Assembly (NCBI GenBank): GCA_902464345.1
Contig: CABQJA010000001.1
Coordinates: forward strand, 1 to 52,139
Length of the DNA stretch: 52,139 nucleotides
Direction of reading: 5' to 3'
Source: an uncultured Clostridium sp.
Lineage (GTDB): Bacteria > Bacillota > Clostridia > Lachnospirales > Lachnospiraceae
Shown: piece by piece, positions 48,460 to 52,139 of the stretch
Numbering within the stretch: position 1 is the first letter of the stretch
Layout of the letters: each line of letters opens with the position of its first letter
Notes under the pieces: generated by a model
What the model saw: the letters and a program-made list of their open reading frames with translations, nothing else
What the model was told of the DNA's origin: nothing
The model's database searches: none
Translations under genes and position numbers: made by a program

Positions 48460-49338
48460 TTATTTGTTCTCATTATCTGCATCGATCACAGATTGGATCT
48501 GGTTCATCAGAGTATCATAGTTGTCCTGATTATCGATTCCTCCGAGCAAAGGCTCTCCCACAATATTACCGTTTCTGTCGACTAATATAGTTGTAGGAAA
48601 TGCCATGATATCAGAGGCATATTTACCTGCATCTGAAGCAGAGTCAATGGAAAGATTGCGGTATTCAGCACCCTGCTTTTCAAGAATAGCCGCAGCTTCC
48701 TTAATAGCAGCTTCATTTCCGTCGAAGGTTTCTGTGTTGATGCCGATTACTTCGCCCCCCATTGATTTGATCGTATCGTTTAATTCGTTAAGCTTAGATA
48801 ACTCTGCAACACAAGGCTTGCAGCCGGTAAACCAGAAATTAATAACAGTTACTGCATTTTCGGAGAACAGGCTTTCATCCACAGAATTACCATCAAAATC
48901 CTGACCGGAAAAATTCCTGAAAGGAGATGCAGTATCAGAATTGTTTTCCCGGTCGGTATCATCCGATGCCGCATTTTTCGCTTCAATTTCAGCAATCTGT
49001 TCCTCGATTTTTCGTATTGCTTCAATATCATCGGTAAGTGTTTTCAGCTCATCCTCAGTAAAGGCATCCTTGTTTGATTCGACGGTATCAGCCAGATAAT
49101 CGGCATAATTTGCAGTTGGATCAGCATTGCTTTTATTCATCATGCCGAAGGCCTTGTTCCATACATCCGCATGATCTGCAAAGAGCTGGTTTTCCTGCTG
49201 ATATAGATCATCCAGCTTAGAATCGGAATTTGTTATGGCGGAATTTGTTGTGTCTGCAGCTTGTTTTCCGCCGCATGCTGTAAGCATCAATGCTATGCAG
49301 AGGGTAAAAATAGAAATAAACGTTTTTTTGATTTTCAT
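48460..49338 (-). CDS. TlpA/ResA-like thioredoxin lipoprotein
   Basis: 292 residues. Lipobox LTAC puts the lipid on cysteine 22. Residues about 40-125 are a helical, charged region (DDIEAIRKIEEQIAEIEAKN). The C-terminal thioredoxin fold of the TlpA/ResA type has active site CKPC (173-176) in INFWFTGCKPCVAELSKLN and cis-proline at about 248 (AFPTT). It would act as an extracytoplasmic thiol-disulfide enzyme, most likely a reductase. ATG 49338 follows AAAGGAGCC. It is third in a minus-strand set with a polyferredoxin and a CD1871A-type protein, which may supply its electrons. Confidence 0.9.
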   Translation of the reverse strand: MKIKKTFISIFTLCIALMLTACGGKQAADTTNSAITNSDSKLDDLYQQENQLFADHADVWNKAFGMMNKSNADPTANYADYLADTVESNKDAFTEDELKTLTDDIEAIRKIEEQIAEIEAKNAASDDTDRENNSDTASPFRNFSGQDFDGNSVDESLFSENAVTVINFWFTGCKPCVAELSKLNELNDTIKSMGGEVIGINTETFDGNEAAIKEAAAILEKQGAEYRNLSIDSASDAGKYASDIMAFPTTILVDRNGNIVGEPLLGGIDNQDNYDTLMNQIQSVIDADNENK

Positions 49339-49351
49339 AATAATGGCTCCT

Positions 49352-50209
49352 TTATTTTATATTATAGTGAATTGCATTTTTGGGACAGGCTTTTATACAG
49401 GCACCGCATCGTATGCATTCCGGATGATTTGGAGTTTTGCACACATCGACATCCATTTTACAAGCCTTTGCACATTGGTTACATCCGACGCATTTACTGT
49501 TTTCGACCTTAATCTGAAGAAAGCTGACCTTATTAAACAGGGAGTAGATTGCGCCAAGAGGACAAATCCATTTACAGAAGGGTCTGTAAAATAAAACACT
49601 TAACACGACAACTGTAATTAAAATAAGGCATTTAAAAGAAAACAGTGGTCCCAGCGCAGAACGTATAGAGGCGTTTCCCAGCGATAGCGGAATAGCCCCT
49701 TCCAAAACACCCTGAGGACAAATATATTTACAGAAGAACGGATCTCCCATCCCTATCGAGTTCGTTACAAGCATCGGAAGAAGGATAACGAAAACGATAA
49801 GAATAATATATTTCAGATATCGTAGCGGCTTCAGCTTCGCTGTGGAAAATTTCTTTCCGGGGATTTTATGAAGTAAATCCTGAAACCATCCAAACGGGCA
49901 CAAAAAACCACATATAAATCTTCCAAGTATCACACCGAGCAGAATAAAGAACCCGGTTATGTAGTATGAAAACTTGAATTTGGACGATCCGACAACTGCC
50001 TGAAATGCTCCGATCGGGCATGCACCTGTCGCAGCGGGACAGGAATAACAGTTTAAGCCCGGCACGCATACTGCCTTAGCATTTCCCTGATATATTTTGC
50101 CCTTAAATAAATTGGGGATATGAATGTTGGTGAACAGCGTGGCGGCTGCCTGTATCCATCCGCGTATTCCGGCTATTATTTTTGATAGTAATTTCTTTTT
50201 TTTATCCAA
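49352..50209 (-). CDS. NapH-like membrane polyferredoxin (4Fe-4S)
   Basis: Membrane iron-sulfur protein of about 285 residues. In order, numbered from GTG 50218: CVPGLNCYSCPAATGACP (51-68); TM (about 86-103) ending in CGFLCPFGWFQDLLH; TM (135-152); CKYICPQGVLEG (163-174); TM (195-213) ending in CKWICPLGAIYSLF; then two [4Fe-4S] motifs, CVGCNQCAKACK (243-254) and CIRCGACIKACP (268-279). The CxxxCPxG repeats are the NapH/FixG/RnfB-like electron-conduit pattern. TTG 50209 is preferred, with GGAG ten bases upstream; GTG 50218 is almost on that site. It overlaps the preceding mini-gene stop. Confidence 0.9.
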   Translation of the reverse strand: MDKKKKLLSKIIAGIRGWIQAAATLFTNIHIPNLFKGKIYQGNAKAVCVPGLNCYSCPAATGACPIGAFQAVVGSSKFKFSYYITGFFILLGVILGRFICGFLCPFGWFQDLLHKIPGKKFSTAKLKPLRYLKYIILIVFVILLPMLVTNSIGMGDPFFCKYICPQGVLEGAIPLSLGNASIRSALGPLFSFKCLILITVVVLSVLFYRPFCKWICPLGAIYSLFNKVSFLQIKVENSKCVGCNQCAKACKMDVDVCKTPNHPECIRCGACIKACPKNAIHYNIK

Positions 50210-50342
50210 TTCCGACACACTCCAGACATAGTTTTATTGCTTTGCCAAGTACGGTAACCGCTTCACCTCTGATCACACCATAGACCATCATGGTAATGCC
50301 TGCAATGAGCAGAACGATCTGACATATTTTTCTGCACTTCAA
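50202..50342 (-). CDS. CD1871A-type CXXC mini-protein
   Basis: 46 residues, below common length cut-offs: MKCRKICQIVLLIAGITMMV, then a glycine/charged turn YGVIRGEAVTVLGKAIKL and the ending CLECVGIG. One membrane helix (about 8-23) is flanked by a cysteine pair at 3 and 7 and by a C-terminal CLEC motif, which matches my memory of the CD1871A family of Clostridia. TTG 50342 is ten bases after AAGGAG. It overlaps the polyferredoxin start. The two cysteine sets on opposite ends of one helix suggest thiol or electron relay across, or at, the membrane together with the downstream polyferredoxin and TlpA-like lipoprotein. Confidence 0.82.
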   Translation of the reverse strand: MKCRKICQIVLLIAGITMMVYGVIRGEAVTVLGKAIKLCLECVGIG

Positions 50343-50373
50343 GATATTGGTACTCCTTCATTTGTTGTATTTA

Positions 50374-50402
50374 TTGACCAGCTGACATTGGTATTATACA
50401 AT
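50374..50402 (+). promoter_or_regulatory. Sigma-A-type promoter of the response regulator/kinase pair
   Basis: TTGACC (50374-50379), a 17-base spacer and TACAAT (50397-50402), about 42 bases before the TTG at 50444. On the opposite strand GTATAATACC covers the same -10 region and may be the -10 for the redox genes. Confidence 0.7.
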
Positions 50403-50443
50403 AGTTGATGTAAAATTTTTGTTAAGAAACAGAGGAAAGAATT

Positions 50444-51124
50444 TTGGGATTATTAATTGTTGAAGATGAGAAGCAGATCTGTGACAAAGTTGCGAAAAGC
50501 CTATATGATGCAGGATATGAGGTGGATACCTGTTATGACGGGGAAGAGGCTCTCGAATGTATCCTGACGGAAAATTATGACCTGATCGTTCTGGATCTGA
50601 ATCTGCCCGGCATGGATGGAATGGAGATTTTAAAGGAACTCAGACAGAGTAATGAGGAGACAAAGGTTCTTATATTATCTGCAAGGGGACAGATTGCGGA
50701 TAAGGTCGAAGGACTGGATGCAGGGGCAAATGATTATATGGAAAAACCATTCCATCTACAGGAGCTTGAGGCACGGATCAGAAGCCTGACACGAAGGAAA
50801 TTTGTACAGAGGGATGTATGCCTGGAAAGCGGCGAGATTAGGTTTGATACGATAAGACGTGAAGCATATGCAAAAGGGGAAGTGGTTTCCCTCACAAGAA
50901 AAGAAAGTGGTATCTTGGAGTATTTGCTTCTTAATCTGGGGAGACCGGTAAGCCAGGAGGAATTGATGGAGCATGTCTGGGATGCATCAGTGGATAGCTT
51001 TAGTGGAGCTATCAGAGTGCATATGTCTTCTCTTAGAAAAAAGCTGAAGGCTGTGCTTGGATATGATCCGATTATGAACAAGGTGGGAGAGGGATATAAA
51101 ATACGAGAGGAGACCGATAGATGA
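50444..51124 (+). CDS. OmpR-family response regulator
   Basis: 226 residues. Receiver domain with EDE (7-9), phospho-acceptor aspartate 51 in IVLDLNLPGMDGMEILKEL, and lysine in YMEKPFHLQELEARI. C-terminal winged helix with VSLTRKESGILEYLLLNLG and IRVHMSSLRKKLK. TTG 50444 follows AGAGGAAAG. It overlaps the kinase gene as ATGA. The gene is divergent from the redox module, with promoters on both strands of one short gap, so that module is the most likely target. Confidence 0.94.
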   Translation: MGLLIVEDEKQICDKVAKSLYDAGYEVDTCYDGEEALECILTENYDLIVLDLNLPGMDGMEILKELRQSNEETKVLILSARGQIADKVEGLDAGANDYMEKPFHLQELEARIRSLTRRKFVQRDVCLESGEIRFDTIRREAYAKGEVVSLTRKESGILEYLLLNLGRPVSQEELMEHVWDASVDSFSGAIRVHMSSLRKKLKAVLGYDPIMNKVGEGYKIREETDR

Positions 51125-52139
51125 AAAGAATGTCACTGCAGTGGAGACTTACCTGTATAATTACATTATATATTGCAGTTATATGCGGATGTCTGACTAT
51201 GTTTGTTTATAAAAATGGTGTACATTATATGGATACTCTGCAAGAGACCGTTGATGCACAGGGGGATGATAACGGAGACCGGTCGGATGAAATATATATC
51301 AGCATTCCGGAGGATAAGTGGGATGAGTTTGCGAATGATTTTTCCGTTCAAGTGTACAATAATAAGGCGGACTACAAGAGGGATAGCCTGATAATTTCAG
51401 CTTTGCTGGCTCTTCTTGGTGGAGTGGCTACATATTTTATAAGTGGGAAGGCACTCAAGCCGATCAGTGAGTTTTCTGACAAAATCGAAAAGGTGCAGGC
51501 ACAGAATCTGGCAGATTCACGAATCGAAGAAAACAAAGTAAAGGAACTGAACCAGCTTAGCATTTCTTATAATAAGATGCTTGAGCGGCTTTCGGATGCC
51601 TTTGAGATACAGAGACAGTTTACGGCAAATGCGGCACATGAGCTGCGTACCCCATTATCTCTAATGCAGGTACAGCTTGACCTATATAATTCCGCTCGGC
51701 ATCCGGGTAGTGATACCGATACCGAACAAACGATAAAGATGGTTACTGAGCAGAATGACAGACTCAGCAAAATGGTAAAGACACTTCTCGACATGAGTGA
51801 GCTTCAGACCGTAGGGCGGGATGAAGTTATCATAGTTGATGCACTTGTTGATGAGGTATTGGCAGATCTGGAACCGCTTGCACAGGAAAAGAACATAAAA
51901 CTGATTGGGAAATGTAAGGATATAACGATGATCGGAAGTGATATTCTTATTTACAGGCTGGTATATAATCTTGTTGAAAATGCTATAAAATATAATCATT
52001 CAGGTGGACAGGTTACAGTAACTGCATATAAGGAGCAAAAACACATTTACCTGTCAGTAGCGGATACAGGAAGTGGAATCCCGAAAGAGCTCAGGGAGCG
52101 TGTATTTGAACCATTCTTTCGCGTGGATAAGTCCAGAAG
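51121..52139 (+). CDS. Sensor histidine kinase (3' partial)
   Basis: The frame is open from ATG 51121 to the window end (339 residues seen). TM1 at about 9-27, a short extracytoplasmic region of about 60 residues rich in Asp, TM2 at about 91-108, HAMP (SGKALKPISEFSDKIEKVQA), HisKA with phospho-acceptor histidine about 173 in NAAHELRTPLSLMQVQ, then HATPase motifs NLVENAIKYNHSGGQ, VADTGSGIP and EPFFRVDKS. The final G2 box lies beyond the window. The very small sensor region suggests sensing in or close to the membrane. Partner of the preceding regulator. Confidence 0.93.
   Translation, partial: MKRMSLQWRLTCIITLYIAVICGCLTMFVYKNGVHYMDTLQETVDAQGDDNGDRSDEIYISIPEDKWDEFANDFSVQVYNNKADYKRDSLIISALLALLGGVATYFISGKALKPISEFSDKIEKVQAQNLADSRIEENKVKELNQLSISYNKMLERLSDAFEIQRQFTANAAHELRTPLSLMQVQLDLYNSARHPGSDTDTEQTIKMVTEQNDRLSKMVKTLLDMSELQTVGRDEVIIVDALVDEVLADLEPLAQEKNIKLIGKCKDITMIGSDILIYRLVYNLVENAIKYNHSGGQVTVTAYKEQKHIYLSVADTGSGIPKELRERVFEPFFRVDKSR

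Noticed and set aside
1..52139. Prophage, integrative element or insertion sequence
   Set aside because: No integrase, transposase, terminal repeats or phage structural genes seen; gene content is chromosomal throughout.

Overview
The window looks like chromosome of a Clostridia-class bacterium, most likely a Lachnospiraceae. The reasons are a monoderm-type Tad pilus locus with Flp1, DUF5702 and DUF6382-FHA proteins, spore genes (sipL-like with DUF3794 plus LysM, ytvI), the small DUF6472 and CD1871A-type proteins, strong AGGAGG ribosome binding sites, and frequent TTG/GTG starts. A sigma-28-type promoter suggests the organism, or a recent ancestor, is motile. I saw no rRNA, tRNA, CRISPR array, transposase or phage genes. 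Coding is dense, and no gene-free stretch exceeds about 300 bases.

Layout. 1-9896: a Tad (tight adherence / type IVc) pilus operon on +, running prepilin peptidase (5' end cut by the window), TadZ-like, TadA, TadB, TadC, Flp1 pilin, DUF5702 protein, two TadE-like pseudopilins and a DUF6382-FHA protein. Two tandem-repeat tracts sit inside it. 9925-14720: a strong promoter, then a flavodoxin-SCP2 protein, dnaX-ybaB-recR (replication/repair core) and a phosphofructokinase. 14738-19226: a gene whose ribosome binding site is buried in a hairpin, a large anchored protein with a degenerate C39-like tail, ylmH, a 58-residue DUF6472 protein and a PrcB-like lipoprotein. 19241-22390: sipL behind a sigma-E-like promoter, then an M18 aminopeptidase. 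22395-25618: a divergent pair (HTH-like protein / Hanks-type kinase with membrane tail), then two envelope genes ending at a bidirectional terminator.

25707-29474 (-): iorA-iorB-paaK, converting aryl pyruvates to acyl-CoA with an aryl-CoA ligase. 29542-37527: an AraC regulator divergent from lacZ-galK-galE-galT, a lactose-to-UDP-glucose (Leloir) operon. 37604-38212 (-): an unknown protein with a sigma-28-type promoter. 38445-43266: a histidine kinase/response regulator pair, truA, an RluA-family synthase and ytvI. 43408-47861: an MacB-like ABC exporter with a lipoprotein partner. 47996-48358: a small lipoprotein behind paired palindromes. 48460-50342 (-): a putative trans-envelope redox module (CD1871A-type mini-protein, NapH-like polyferredoxin, TlpA-like lipoprotein). 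It is divergent from a second two-component system (50444-52139, kinase cut by the window end).

Several genes too short or too incomplete for routine calling were found by reading the sequence: DUF6472 (18569-18745), the CD1871A-type protein (50202-50342), a repeat-encoded frame (8016-8165) and the partial terminal kinase (51121-52139). All family assignments come from recognising motifs by eye. No database search was run.
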